A DNA stretch of 64,000 nucleotides from Methanolacinia paynteri (GTDB lineage: Archaea; Halobacteriota; Methanomicrobia; Methanomicrobiales; Methanomicrobiaceae): contig NZ_KN360926.1 of NCBI RefSeq assembly GCF_000784355.1, positions 1 through 64,000 on the forward strand, read 5' to 3'. Of this stretch, positions 45,257-54,478 are shown in pieces. Under the pieces are notes generated by a model that worked only from the letters and a program-made list of their open reading frames with translations, made no database searches and was not told the DNA's origin. Position 1 is the first letter of the stretch. Every line of letters begins with the position of its first letter. The translations under genes were made by a program, and so were the position numbers.

Positions 45257-45768
45257 ACAGAATTGCGGATATTCTCATTAAATACGGTGCGATAGAGTTC
45301 GGTGATTTCACCCTGGCCTCCGGTGCCAAAAGCAGTTACTATATCGATATGAAGACTGCATCTACAAACCCGGAACTTCTCGCGATTATCGGTAAGGAGA
45401 TTGCGGAGAATTATGAGTTCGATGTGGTCGCCGGAGTTGCGGTCGGCGCAGTTCCGATCGCCGTTGCAGTATCCCTTGCGTCGGGGAAACCCTACTGTAT
45501 CATCAGGAAGGAGGAGAAGGCTCATGGAAAATCCGGTAAACTTATCGGTGATGTCATAAATAAAAAGGTACTTCTCGTCGAAGACGTGACGACTTCGGGG
45601 GGCAGCGTTCTCTTCGGAGTCGATGTCCTCCGGGAGAATGATGCGGATATAAGTGAGGTTGTAACTGTGGTTGATCGTGAGCAGGGTGCGTTCGAGCGGC
45701 TTAATTCCGCCGGCGTCATTTTGTCGGCACTTGTAAGGGCATCCGAAATTGTTGATATAGAATCTTAG
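45250..45768 (+). CDS. pyrE: orotate phosphoribosyltransferase PyrE
   Basis: A 172-residue PRTase with the PRPP motif [13 protein letters not shown] and the family [17 protein letters not shown]. It converts orotate and PRPP to OMP. The ATG at 45250 overlaps the carS stop (CCATGGTAA), so translation is coupled to carS. The frame extends upstream inside carS, but that part is not PyrE-like. purD follows 25 bp later. Confidence 0.95.
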   Translation: MVNRIADILIKYGAIEFGDFTLASGAKSSYYIDMKTASTNPELLAIIGKEIAENYEFDVVAGVAVGAVPIAVAVSLASGKPYCIIRKEEKAHGKSGKLIGDVINKKVLLVEDVTTSGGSVLFGVDVLRENDADISEVVTVVDREQGAFERLNSAGVILSALVRASEIVDIES

Positions 45769-45793
45769 GTTTTTTGTTTTTGCGGTGATACAG

Positions 45794-47086
45794 ATGGTTA
45801 TGAAAATACTTGTCGTGGGTGGCGGCGGAAGAGAACATGCAATAGTATCGGCATTATCCCGCAACAGCGACGCAGAGATATATTCGGTGATGTCAAAGAG
45901 GAATCCGGGTATCGAAAGTCTTTCGGAAAGAATTTTGATCGCAAAAGAGACGGACGTTTCGTCCGTAGTCCGGTTTGCCGAATCCGTAGGGGCCCGGTAT
46001 GCGGTAATCGGACCCGAGGCGCCGCTTGAGGCAGGCATTGCGGATTCCCTTGAAGAGAAGGGGATCGGGTGTTTCGGGCCGGGAAGAGCGGCGGCACGTC
46101 TTGAAACCGACAAGGGCTTCTGCAGGGAGATGATGGAGAAGCACGGTGTTGCCGGCTGTCCCCACTACAGGATATTTAATAATACGGATGATGCGTGCGA
46201 TTTCGTCATGGATTATGACGGCGATCTCGCCATTAAACCCGTCGGCCTGACCGGAGGCAAGGGCGTAAAGATAATGGGGGAGCATTTCGATAAGGAAGGA
46301 GCCGTAGAATATATAAAAACTCTTTCCGGGGGCGTTGTTCTTGAAGAGCGCCTTATAGGGGAAGAATTTACCCTTATGGCCTTTGTCGACGGCATAAATC
46401 TTGTTCCGATGCCCCTGGTCCAGGATCACAAGAGAGCATTCAATGGTGATGTCGGACCCAATACCGGCGGCATGGGCTCATATTCGATGCCCGATCATAT
46501 GCTGCCGTTCGTAACCGGTGATGACTATCAACGTGCTCTTGAGATAATGAAGGACACTGTGGCGATGATGGCCGAAGAGGGGCATGTATATAAGGGAATT
46601 TTATACGGCCAGTTCATGAATACATCCGAAGGCCCCAAGGTTATTGAATTCAATGCGAGATTCGGCGACCCTGAAGCGATGAACGTCCTGACACTGCTGT
46701 CATCCGATTTCACGGAGATCGTGGAAGCTGTGGTGAACGGAACGCTGGATGAATGCGACGTCACATTCAGGAAGATGGCTACGGTATGCAAGTACCTCGT
46801 TCCCGAAGGATACCCCGAAAACCCGACTGCCGGGGACCCTTTCTTCATTAAAGATCAGGGAGACGCCTACCTGTATTATGCAAATGTGCTTGAAGAGGAC
46901 GAACGCCTGTACACCCAGACTTCAAGGACTCTCGCCTTCGTCGGGATGGCCGAAACCCTGCAGGAGGCGGAAGCAATTGCAGAGAAGGCCGCCGGATCGG
47001 TTAAGGGCGCCGTAAGATACAGGAAGGATATCGGGACCGATGAAGTCCTCCAAAAGAGAATCGCACATATGAAGGAGATCAGATGA
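45794..47086 (+). CDS. purD: phosphoribosylamine--glycine ligase PurD
   Basis: A 430-residue ATP-grasp enzyme. [13 protein letters not shown] opens it, then [22 protein letters not shown] and [11 protein letters not shown]. It makes GAR in purine synthesis. ATGs at 45794 and 45800 are both possible; 45794 is 5 bases after GGTGA, and 45800 gives the common MKILVVGGG start. It overlaps argF by 4 bases. Confidence 0.95.
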   Translation: MVMKILVVGGGGREHAIVSALSRNSDAEIYSVMSKRNPGIESLSERILIAKETDVSSVVRFAESVGARYAVIGPEAPLEAGIADSLEEKGIGCFGPGRAAARLETDKGFCREMMEKHGVAGCPHYRIFNNTDDACDFVMDYDGDLAIKPVGLTGGKGVKIMGEHFDKEGAVEYIKTLSGGVVLEERLIGEEFTLMAFVDGINLVPMPLVQDHKRAFNGDVGPNTGGMGSYSMPDHMLPFVTGDDYQRALEIMKDTVAMMAEEGHVYKGILYGQFMNTSEGPKVIEFNARFGDPEAMNVLTLLSSDFTEIVEAVVNGTLDECDVTFRKMATVCKYLVPEGYPENPTAGDPFFIKDQGDAYLYYANVLEEDERLYTQTSRTLAFVGMAETLQEAEAIAEKAAGSVKGAVRYRKDIGTDEVLQKRIAHMKEIR

Positions 47087-48018
47087 AAAAGGACATCCTG
47101 TCGATCCTGGATTTAAACAGCGAAGAACTTACCGGAGTACTTGCCCTTGCGGATAAACTTAAGGGCGAGAGAAAGAACGGGATCTTCCCGGAGTATCTGT
47201 ACAAAAAATCCGTCGGGCTGATATTCGAGAAGGCATCGACCCGGACGAGAATCTCATTTGAAACCGGAATATTCGAACTCGGCGGCCACCCGCTGTTTTT
47301 GAATCCGAACGACATGCAGCTCGGAAGAGGCGAGACGATCTCCGATACTGCAAAAGTCCTGTCAAGATATCTTTCGGCGATAATGATGAGATCGTACAGC
47401 CACAGGACTGTTGAAGAACTTGCCCTTCATTCGACGATACCTGTCATCAACGGCCTCTCGGACGAGGAGCACCCCTGCCAGATCCTCGCAGACATAATGA
47501 CGATGCGGGAGAATTTCGGGAATAACCTGGAGGATCTTACGATCGCATGGATCGGGGACGGAAATAACGTCTGCAACTCCCTGATGCTCTCGTCTGCCCT
47601 GACAGGATACAGGGTAAATGTAGCAAGTCCGCCTGCTTACGGGCCGAAGGAGAAGTACATCGGACTCGCTGAAAAAGTGGGTGCACACGTGAAATTTTTC
47701 GATAATCCGCGGGACGCCGTAAGCGGAGCGGACGTGATCTATACCGACACCTGGATCTCGATGGGTCGTGAGAATGAAAAAGAGGCCCGCATTAATGCAT
47801 TTAAAGGATACAAGGTGGACGGATCTCTCCTGGCTGAATGTGATAAGGATTCGATCGTCCTCCACTGCCTTCCTGCCCACAGGGGGGAGGAGATCTCCGA
47901 CGATGTTATCGACGGCCCGATGAGCAGGGTATGGGACCAGGCGGAAAACAGGCTTCATGCACAAAAGGCTCTTCTCGCAAAATTGTTGGGCGACGATATC
48001 AGTCAAGAAGTTTCATAA
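47083..48018 (+). CDS. argF: ornithine carbamoyltransferase ArgF
   Basis: A 311-residue transcarbamoylase. The carbamoyl-phosphate motif [20 protein letters not shown], and the ornithine-binding [11 protein letters not shown] are all present; the last separates it from aspartate transcarbamoylase. It produces citrulline; argG, the next enzyme, lies at 58.8 kb. Coupled to purD by the ATGA overlap. Its 3' end overlaps the convergent small gene by 20 bp. Confidence 0.95.
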   Translation: MKKDILSILDLNSEELTGVLALADKLKGERKNGIFPEYLYKKSVGLIFEKASTRTRISFETGIFELGGHPLFLNPNDMQLGRGETISDTAKVLSRYLSAIMMRSYSHRTVEELALHSTIPVINGLSDEEHPCQILADIMTMRENFGNNLEDLTIAWIGDGNNVCNSLMLSSALTGYRVNVASPPAYGPKEKYIGLAEKVGAHVKFFDNPRDAVSGADVIYTDTWISMGRENEKEARINAFKGYKVDGSLLAECDKDSIVLHCLPAHRGEEISDDVIDGPMSRVWDQAENRLHAQKALLAKLLGDDISQEVS

Positions 48019-48277
48019 AATCGATTATCTTTTCTCCGTCTCCGGATCTTGATCCTTCAATATGAAGGATCATCTCCTCGATAATTTCATTATTTGATTT
48101 CGGTTTGTCCCCTGCGAGTATGCTTTCAAGGGCACGCATCTGGAATATCTTGTGCTGCAGTCTTGAATCTTTATATCCAACAACAGCAACGAAGGAGTTG
48201 CATTTTTTATCGAATGTAATCGAGAGGATGTTATCCACGTTGATGTAGCTTCCTTCGAGAGACTTTATCCAGACCAT
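47999..48277 (-). CDS. uncharacterised 92-residue protein
   Basis: Not recognised. A soluble protein with a beta-rich start (WIKSLEGSYINVDNILSITFDKK, reminiscent of small bacterial-type fragments that sense nucleotides or bind nucleic acid) and a helical end (NNEIIEEMILHIEG). Convergent with argF. It has an ATG start and clean frame; a TATA-like sequence is present in the 30 bp before it. Confidence 0.5.
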   Translation of the reverse strand: MVWIKSLEGSYINVDNILSITFDKKCNSFVAVVGYKDSRLQHKIFQMRALESILAGDKPKSNNEIIEEMILHIEGSRSGDGEKIIDFMKLLD

Positions 48278-48314
48278 GATTAATATTATGTAAATTCGGA
48301 TTATGTTTTTTTTG

Positions 48315-48627
48315 GCTCTTCGTTAATCTGCGTGGGTATAAAAGCAAGTTTCACTACTTTTGGCAACCCCTCGCCGCGAACCGCACAGCAGGTTCGCGGA
48401 TCGGCCCCGACCTCGGGGCCTCTCAATTGTGACAGGCCGCACAGGGGATAGACAAGTATCCCATGAGCGGCGAGATGCGGTAAACTCCATAGTGTGAACT
48501 GAATATGTCAAAAACAGCTTAGGGGACCCTCGTCGGTCCCCTGAGCGTGCCGTGAGATGGCTATCTTAAGGCAAGGCCCCTGGGTAGGGGCCGTCCGGCG
48601 GCTTAGCCGCCGGTGCCGGGGTCGCCC
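48315..48627 (+). ncRNA. hairpin-rich repeated element, copy 1: candidate structured RNA
   Basis: A 313-bp element with an inverted near-copy at 54521-54850. TATAAAA at 48337-48343 is about 25 bp before the conserved body starting near 48362. Stems in order: CCGCGAACC/GGTTCGCGG (48374-48399), GGCCCCG/CGGGGCC (48403-48420), CCGC..GATA/TATC..GCGG (48437-48470), GCTTAGGGGACC/GGTCCCCTGAGC (48517-48546), GGCCCC/GGGGCC (about 48575-48592) and CCGGCGGC/GCCGCCGG (about 48594-48612). Copies differ by several substitutions that preserve pairing. No protein-coding frame is shared. Function unknown; a mobile hairpin element is the main alternative. Confidence 0.65.
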
Positions 48628-48752
48628 GTGTAAGGTATAGTAAGGTATGTAAGCAATATGGCAGTGCTATGAATGTAATATCCGAACTTATGTGAAGATG
48701 AGGAAATGCTTTGCATTTCCGGACTCCGAACACATTTTTTTATTCTGATCTT

Positions 48753-49007
48753 TTAGTTTTCGTCTTCACCGATAAATTTATTCAGTTCGGCCATCATGTA
48801 GTCCTGGACCTGAATCGCCACATCCTTTTTGCACCTGAAGGCAAGAAGATTACGGACATCCCCGTCCATGTTTGCATATTTTAACGGACGCTGGCGGGAT
48901 ACGACTTCGACATCGAATTTATTCGAGATATCGACAATAATTGATCTCGGGACTCCCGGGGGTACGATTACATCATATAATTTCTCACTTGCTTCGGATT
49001 CGCTCAT
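48753..49007 (-). CDS. small protein downstream of methanogenesis marker 14 gene
   Basis: An 84-residue acidic soluble protein (VIVPPGVPRSIIVDISNKFD, LKYANMDGDVRNLLAFRCKKD). It follows the marker-14-like gene by 13 bp on the same strand. No known domain recognised. The single Cys and the compact alpha/beta pattern suggest a small regulatory or chaperone-like partner. Its conservation with marker 14 across methanogens would test a shared role. Confidence 0.65.
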   Translation of the reverse strand: MSESEASEKLYDVIVPPGVPRSIIVDISNKFDVEVVSRQRPLKYANMDGDVRNLLAFRCKKDVAIQVQDYMMAELNKFIGEDEN

Positions 49008-49020
49008 TAATATAACTCCA

Positions 49021-50511
49021 TTACTTTCCTATCTTCATCCGGCGACTCATGATGCACGGCCCGCCCCTGACACCGCCGATCGGATCGTTCGGTTTTCCGA
49101 GAGAGCACATGCAGCGGCCCATAAGAGCGGCGCCTCTTGCAAGACCGTCATCTACAAAGATCACGTGCTTGTAGGGATCTTCGAAAAATCCCCTCTCTTC
49201 GATGCCGTTCATGATATATGTCGGCTTGAAGCCGGAAATTGCCGCCCTTCCCGTAAAACCTATGGATGTATTGGGGAGGATCAGGCCTTTTTCATTTGCG
49301 ACATCGACAAGACGAAGGGCCATGCCGGCACATACGTGATCGATGACCTGGGTCATTATGCCGATGCCGTGTTTCTTATATATTTCTGCGCCGATTGTCT
49401 TTAAATCCTCTTCTCCGCTAAAATCTTTACCGCAGTCGCACCCGATCATCGCTATTCCCGATTCCATGGCAAGGTCTGCGCATACAGGGACTTTACCGAA
49501 TCTCGTCCTGTCGGGAGGAACGATCCTGATGTCTATAAGATCGTGGATCCTCTCTTCGTATTCGGATACCGTCTTTGTCTTCTTCAGCGATAATGAGGAT
49601 TTGATGCTCTTGTCCCCGAAGAGATCCAGAGCCGTTCCTGTTCCTTCCTTTACCTTGCCTGTACCTCTTATGATCGCATCGGGAATTGCTCCTGCAAGGC
49701 CGCAGAAATTTCCGATTGTCTTTGCAAATGGATAAGGATCGTCAGGGGATACGTCGCTTGTTATCCTTCCGTCAAGTGTAGTTCCGAAGTCGATGGATAC
49801 ACAGGGATTCCTGAAATCGACAGGCGTCCACTTGGCTCCTTCTTTGATGCCCGCCATTGCAAGTTCGCCCTCCATCTCGTTTGCGACCATCTCTACACCC
49901 GAAGAGCCTATAGGGGGCGAAACACCGGCGACAGTTCCGCAGAACGTGAGTTTGTCCGCAAAACTGAACTCCCTGAGTTTCGGCGGAAGGTTCTCCTTGC
50001 TCATGGGGGGGGTCATCTTCTTCGGGGGAACGCCCGCCTCCAGGCAGCCGTTTGCGAGTGCGATGACGAAATCGCCGACCTGTTCGGGTTTGTCCATCGC
50101 CGCAACGACACCCGTACTTCTCACGACAAAGTCGAGATCCTCCTTCACGGACAGTTTTGCTTCCTTGTGGCACTGAAGAAGAGTGTCCCGGACCAGTTCG
50201 GTTACGGATTCCCTTGATATCGGAGTTCCGACGAGTGTCTCCCCGAATACCTCTTCGCCGGGTTTTGGGGGCCTGACATCGCGGCTCATGCTGACGGTTT
50301 TATTGATAATATATGTCCTGCCCGTCTCGAGGTTGGTCCCGGTCAGTATGCATTTCGTGGTGGTATTTCCCATTTCGACGGATGCGACAATAAAGTAGGG
50401 TTTCGTGAGATATTCGGGAACCCTCATCCCTGCCCCCTGCCCTACCACGGGGGGAGGGGGGCTTTCAACGATATTGGGAGTTTTCCTTTTGAAAGAAAAG
50501 AGTGCACACAT
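49021..50511 (-). CDS. methanogenesis marker protein 14 family (ASKHA-type ATPase-like)
   Basis: A 496-residue protein of the conserved methanogen marker 14 family (family assignment by recall). ATPase-fold motifs of the activator/reductase type are seen: VEMGNTTTKCILTG (phosphate 1 loop), SIDFGTTLDGRIT, and late VDDGLARGAALMGR. This resembles proteins that reactivate corrinoid or nickel enzymes with ATP, so a role in maintaining a methanogenesis enzyme is plausible but unproven. Its N-terminal 30 residues are Pro-rich and look unstructured; the start could lie at Met29 (MRVPEYLTKP). Confidence 0.75.
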   Translation of the reverse strand: MCALFSFKRKTPNIVESPPPPVVGQGAGMRVPEYLTKPYFIVASVEMGNTTTKCILTGTNLETGRTYIINKTVSMSRDVRPPKPGEEVFGETLVGTPISRESVTELVRDTLLQCHKEAKLSVKEDLDFVVRSTGVVAAMDKPEQVGDFVIALANGCLEAGVPPKKMTPPMSKENLPPKLREFSFADKLTFCGTVAGVSPPIGSSGVEMVANEMEGELAMAGIKEGAKWTPVDFRNPCVSIDFGTTLDGRITSDVSPDDPYPFAKTIGNFCGLAGAIPDAIIRGTGKVKEGTGTALDLFGDKSIKSSLSLKKTKTVSEYEERIHDLIDIRIVPPDRTRFGKVPVCADLAMESGIAMIGCDCGKDFSGEEDLKTIGAEIYKKHGIGIMTQVIDHVCAGMALRLVDVANEKGLILPNTSIGFTGRAAISGFKPTYIMNGIEERGFFEDPYKHVIFVDDGLARGAALMGRCMCSLGKPNDPIGGVRGGPCIMSRRMKIGK

Positions 50512-51001
50512 ATCTAATCGATTATTTTTTTCAGGATTAAATCTTTTGTTTTCTCTAAATTGTTCAGATTTATCCTCTCAAAAATTCTACGTTTTGTTAA
50601 TTCGCAGATACTGATCTCTGTAATGGATATATTCCTGCAGGATACTTCAGGTTAAAAAAAAAGAACAGGTGCGAATCCTGTTTACCAAAAATAATCCTGA
50701 ATTAATGTTTTTATGTTGTTCTTTTTATTTACACCAATATATATGAATTAACTTCCCGGTTAAATGACTGATTTTTTTTAATTATTTCATATAAATGCCA
50801 CATTCATGAAATACTATCTGAGTATTGCTGCCTGTGATCGTCTCAATTTACGACTCACAATCAAAACAGACCCAATCCCCCAATAAACAGACACCATCGT
50901 TTCACCATTGGAAAATGCTTCAGGCAGCAGTACCGCAATAATATTTCCTGGAAGATTCTTCATTCAATTTTCAGGATTCTTAAGAATCAAAGGTATGTAA
51001 A
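50512..51001. other. divergent intergenic region upstream of ABC transporter
   Basis: 490 bp between the marker-14 gene (-) and the ABC ATPase (+). AT-rich. It holds a hairpin AACAGG/CCTGTT (50664-50682) and a perfect 14-bp palindrome GATTCTTAAGAATC at 50975-50988, 13 bp before the ABC start codon. No open frame of note. Confidence 0.5.
50975..50988. promoter_or_regulatory. 14-bp palindrome before the ABC transporter operon
   Basis: GATTCTTAAGAATC is a perfect dyad directly upstream of the SD-like AAAGGT and ATG (51002). Its position in the leader fits an operator for a dimeric repressor; no regulator gene is adjacent, and the role is inferred. Confidence 0.4.
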
Positions 51002-51922
51002 ATGATAGAATTTAAAAATCTGGTCAAAACCTACGGTAAAATTAACGCTGTAGACAATCTCTCCATAAAAATAGATAAAGGGGAGGTATTTGGTCTCCTT
51101 GGCCCGAACGGTGCGGGAAAAAGTACTACTATCCTGATGCTGTGCGGGCTTATTCAGCCGACTTCGGGAGAATGCTATATCGACGGGACGGAAGTCTCGA
51201 GAAATCCCATCGAAGTAAAGAGAAGAATCGGCTATATGCCTGAAGATGTCGGGTTTTATCCCAACCTTTCGGCCGAACAGAACCTGGAATTTTTCTCCAA
51301 GCTATACAATATTCCCGAAAAGGAGAGAAGGACAAGGACAGACGAACTCCTTGAACTCGTAGGATTATCCGGTGTTGAGAAGAAGGTCGGCGGGTACTCG
51401 AAGGGAATGCGCCAGCGGCTGGGGATTGCCAAGGCGCTGATCAATGATCCCGATGTGGTCATTCTTGACGAACCGACGGCCAATCTCGATCCGCAGGGAG
51501 TTTCCGATTACCGCAAGATCATCAGGAATATTTCAGGCTCGGATAAGACGGTTCTCGTATCTTCGCATATTCTCTCGGAGGTCAGCAAAGTCTGTTCGAG
51601 GGTCGGGATCATGCAGAAGGGAAGGATAATAAAAGACGGGTCCTGGGACGAACTTGCGAGAAACCTGGATCTTTTAGGTCTGCCCGAGATAATTATCAAT
51701 GTCGAGACCGCGTCCGGGATGCCCGAACTTGTTCATGACGATATCATCAGGGTTGATTATTCCGGGGGAATGACCAAGGCGAAGATTATCGCTTCATGCG
51801 ATATCAGGACCGACATAGGCAGAATCCTGATCGAGAACAGGATCGTTCCGAGGGAGATCGCACTTGATGCCATAACAATGGAAGACGCCGTTCTTTCGTA
51901 CTACAACGAGGTGAACAGCTGA
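51002..51922 (+). CDS. ABC transporter ATP-binding protein
   Basis: A 306-residue nucleotide-binding subunit. Walker A GPNGAGKST, signature GGYSKGMRQRLG, Walker B VVILDEPTANLD and switch VSSHIL are all intact. A C-terminal extension of about 80 residues resembles CcmA/NatA-type exporters. It forms a complex with the downstream permease (1-bp gap). Substrate unknown; NosF/NatA-like systems include peptide and Na+ exporters. Confidence 0.92.
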   Translation: MIEFKNLVKTYGKINAVDNLSIKIDKGEVFGLLGPNGAGKSTTILMLCGLIQPTSGECYIDGTEVSRNPIEVKRRIGYMPEDVGFYPNLSAEQNLEFFSKLYNIPEKERRTRTDELLELVGLSGVEKKVGGYSKGMRQRLGIAKALINDPDVVILDEPTANLDPQGVSDYRKIIRNISGSDKTVLVSSHILSEVSKVCSRVGIMQKGRIIKDGSWDELARNLDLLGLPEIIINVETASGMPELVHDDIIRVDYSGGMTKAKIIASCDIRTDIGRILIENRIVPREIALDAITMEDAVLSYYNEVNS

Positions 51923-51923
51923 T

Positions 51924-53030
51924 ATGAAATCCGTTGGACTTTTTGCAATAACAGAAAAGGAATTCCAGGATCATACCCACAGCAGAAAATTCCTGATGTT
52001 CCTTTCGATCATCCTTGTCGTAACGATCATAGGGATGGCTTCCGGATCTGTGGACTATAACAAGCAGATCGACGATTATAACGAACAGGTCAGCGTGGTC
52101 GATGAGAATTCTGAGACGGATTCGTATTGGTACAAGCCGTCGATAATGACGATCTTCAATAGTGTGGGAGCTCTTCTTGCATCCCTGGGAGCCATACTCG
52201 GAATCGCCATGGGATTCGACCTGATTACGAAGGAAAAAGAGAGTAAATCGCTCAAAATCCTGTTGTCTCACCCGATATACCGCGATGAAGTCATAAACGG
52301 AAAAGCCGCGGGCGGAATTCTTGCATTGCTGCTAGCTTTATTCGTAACTTTTATTATTGCAGCAGGCATCATGCTGATCTTCGGGATAGTTCCTTCGGGC
52401 GAAGATTTCATATACATAGCCTTCTTCGGGCTTGCAGCGTTTTTGATGATCTTTTCATACTTCGCCATCTCCATGTTCATGTCAACGGTTGCAGAAGACA
52501 GCGGCAATTCTCTTGTTTATACTCTTATCCTCTTCGTCTTCCTTTCGAGTCTCCTGCCGGTTTTTGTCTGGAGTTCGACGACCGACCTCATTATCGGACC
52601 TGCACCCGAATACCCGGAAGGATACTTCGATATTGACTACGGTTTCAACGGGGCAGCGGTTACGATGACCGTAAGTGATACCGGAGAAGTGACGAAAACC
52701 GAAAATGCGTATGTAAAAGAGGAGGATGAGGCCTGGGAGAAATACATGGATGAAATGGAAGAATATTGGGGTAAAAGAGAGATGTTGTCGGGCTTCATCA
52801 GCCTTCTTTCGCCGACCAACAATTTCCAGGATATCATGAATACGCTGACATATTCGAGCAGCGGCTTTGACGACCTCCTGAGGTCTTCTTATTCTCCTGC
52901 GGATAAAGAGAGTGCCGGTGTTATGGATGTTCTCGGGAAACTCTTGTGGAACTTCGTTGCCCTGATCGCAATTCCGGCAGTATTCTTCGGTGCGGCATAT
53001 GTCCGTTTCATGAGGATTGACGTGAGGTGA
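51924..53030 (+). CDS. ABC-2 type permease
   Basis: A 368-residue membrane subunit with about six helices: helix 1 at residues 20-38 (FLMFLSIILVVTIIGMASG), then an external loop, four central helices (about 80-230) and a final helix near the C-terminus. The LITKEKESKSLKILLSHPIYRDEVINGK motif is typical of ABC-2/NosY permeases. A long extracytoplasmic domain lies between helices 5 and 6. Operon with the ATPase and the NEW3 protein. Confidence 0.88.
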   Translation: MKSVGLFAITEKEFQDHTHSRKFLMFLSIILVVTIIGMASGSVDYNKQIDDYNEQVSVVDENSETDSYWYKPSIMTIFNSVGALLASLGAILGIAMGFDLITKEKESKSLKILLSHPIYRDEVINGKAAGGILALLLALFVTFIIAAGIMLIFGIVPSGEDFIYIAFFGLAAFLMIFSYFAISMFMSTVAEDSGNSLVYTLILFVFLSSLLPVFVWSSTTDLIIGPAPEYPEGYFDIDYGFNGAAVTMTVSDTGEVTKTENAYVKEEDEAWEKYMDEMEEYWGKREMLSGFISLLSPTNNFQDIMNTLTYSSSGFDDLLRSSYSPADKESAGVMDVLGKLLWNFVALIAIPAVFFGAAYVRFMRIDVR

Positions 53031-53032
53031 AA

Positions 53033-54478
53033 ATGACGGGAATTAATCAAAAATTGCTGAACTGTTTATTGGCATCGGCATTTTTAATCCTGCTTCTCTT
53101 ACCGCAGGGAGTTTTTGCATCAGACAATGCAACCCCCAATGTAGAGATTATATGCAGTTTTCCCGGGAGGATCGTTGAAGCCGGTGAAACGGTAAAGTTC
53201 GACCTGAAAATAAAGAACAACTACGGCACATATCCAAAGATGCTCGATGTGGATACGTTTAAAGGAGAGAACGACTGGAAGTTTGCTTTTTACTCCGGCG
53301 AAAATAAAATCGACCGTGTTTTAATGGGAAAAGGCGAGGAGTTAGCAGTTACCCTTGAAGTAGATACGGCAGGCGACACTCCTGTAGATACATATCCGGT
53401 AAGAATCCGGATCGACGACGCACGGCTGTGGATTTATATCAAAATCGAAAAAACACATGCCGGAGAGTCCGGCGTCCTTAAGGTTACGGTTGTCGACGAA
53501 CAGGGAGAAAAGATAAAAGGCGCAGTGGTGAAGGTTGTCGATGACAGAATGCATAACATCGTAAAAGAGGTCCTTACAACCGCAGACGGGCAGATCCGGA
53601 CCGAAGTCGATCAGGGGGATTATATTCTTAATATCGAAAGCAGCGGTTATATCGGTTCTCAAAAGGACGATATAGCGATAAAAAGCGGCTACACCACCGA
53701 CGCCGGAACAATAATGCTCGAGAAGAAAAACTACGGGCTGACCATAGACGTTAAATCCCCGCTTGTGACGGCAACCATCGGAAACAAGCCGGTATATGAA
53801 ATACTGTTGTCTAATGTCGGAAAAAGCGACGATATATTCGATCTCGGTGTCGAGGGTCTTCCTGCAGGATGGTACGGGAGATTTAAACTTGCATCGAGTT
53901 CGAACGAAAGCGCATCGAGTCTCTATATTGACGCAGGTTCTGAAAAAACCGTCTTCCTCGAGATCATTCCCCCGTATTCCGTGGAGAAGGGAGATTACTC
54001 TTTCAATATCTCGGTAAATTCGTCGGATAACAGTTATACAGAAAAGCTCGAGGCAAAGATTACAGGCAGCAGCAACATGGTTGTATTCTCCGAGAAATAC
54101 CGTTATGAGATCACAAAGGGTGACACGGCGGAAATTTCGATGTCGATATCGAACAAGGGAAGCGGCGAAGCGCTGACCAATGTAAGAGTCGAAGTCTCGG
54201 CACCTGACGGATGGAATGTCCGGACGACACCTTCTACGATCCCGTCCATACAGCCGGGTCAAAAAGCGGTCGTCAATCTCAAGGTCACTCCGCCTGCAAA
54301 CATCGCCGCCTCGGATTACAAGATCTCCGTTAAGGTCATCTCCGACCAGGAAGAAGATACCGAGGATATTAAGATTATAGTGAGCGAGAGTTCGCTCGTC
54401 GGAATATTAGGCGTGCTGCTTCTAGCGGGAGCATGTTTCGGGGTATATTATTACTTCAGAAAACACGAGAGAAGATAG
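53033..54478 (+). CDS. surface-exposed protein with NEW3-type and carboxypeptidase-regulatory-like domains
   Basis: A 481-residue exported protein: signal peptide (about residues 1-30), then an Ig-like NEW3 type domain, a carboxypeptidase-regulatory-like domain (GVLKVTVVDEQGEKIKGAVV, TADGQIRTEV), two further NEW3-like domains, and a C-terminal membrane helix ending YYFRKHERR. The NEW3 fold is known from extracellular and ABC-linked proteins. It belongs to the ABC operon, overlapping the permease frame end by none and starting 2 bp later, so it is likely an external partner of that exporter. Confidence 0.8.
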   Translation: MTGINQKLLNCLLASAFLILLLLPQGVFASDNATPNVEIICSFPGRIVEAGETVKFDLKIKNNYGTYPKMLDVDTFKGENDWKFAFYSGENKIDRVLMGKGEELAVTLEVDTAGDTPVDTYPVRIRIDDARLWIYIKIEKTHAGESGVLKVTVVDEQGEKIKGAVVKVVDDRMHNIVKEVLTTADGQIRTEVDQGDYILNIESSGYIGSQKDDIAIKSGYTTDAGTIMLEKKNYGLTIDVKSPLVTATIGNKPVYEILLSNVGKSDDIFDLGVEGLPAGWYGRFKLASSSNESASSLYIDAGSEKTVFLEIIPPYSVEKGDYSFNISVNSSDNSYTEKLEAKITGSSNMVVFSEKYRYEITKGDTAEISMSISNKGSGEALTNVRVEVSAPDGWNVRTTPSTIPSIQPGQKAVVNLKVTPPANIAASDYKISVKVISDQEEDTEDIKIIVSESSLVGILGVLLLAGACFGVYYYFRKHERR

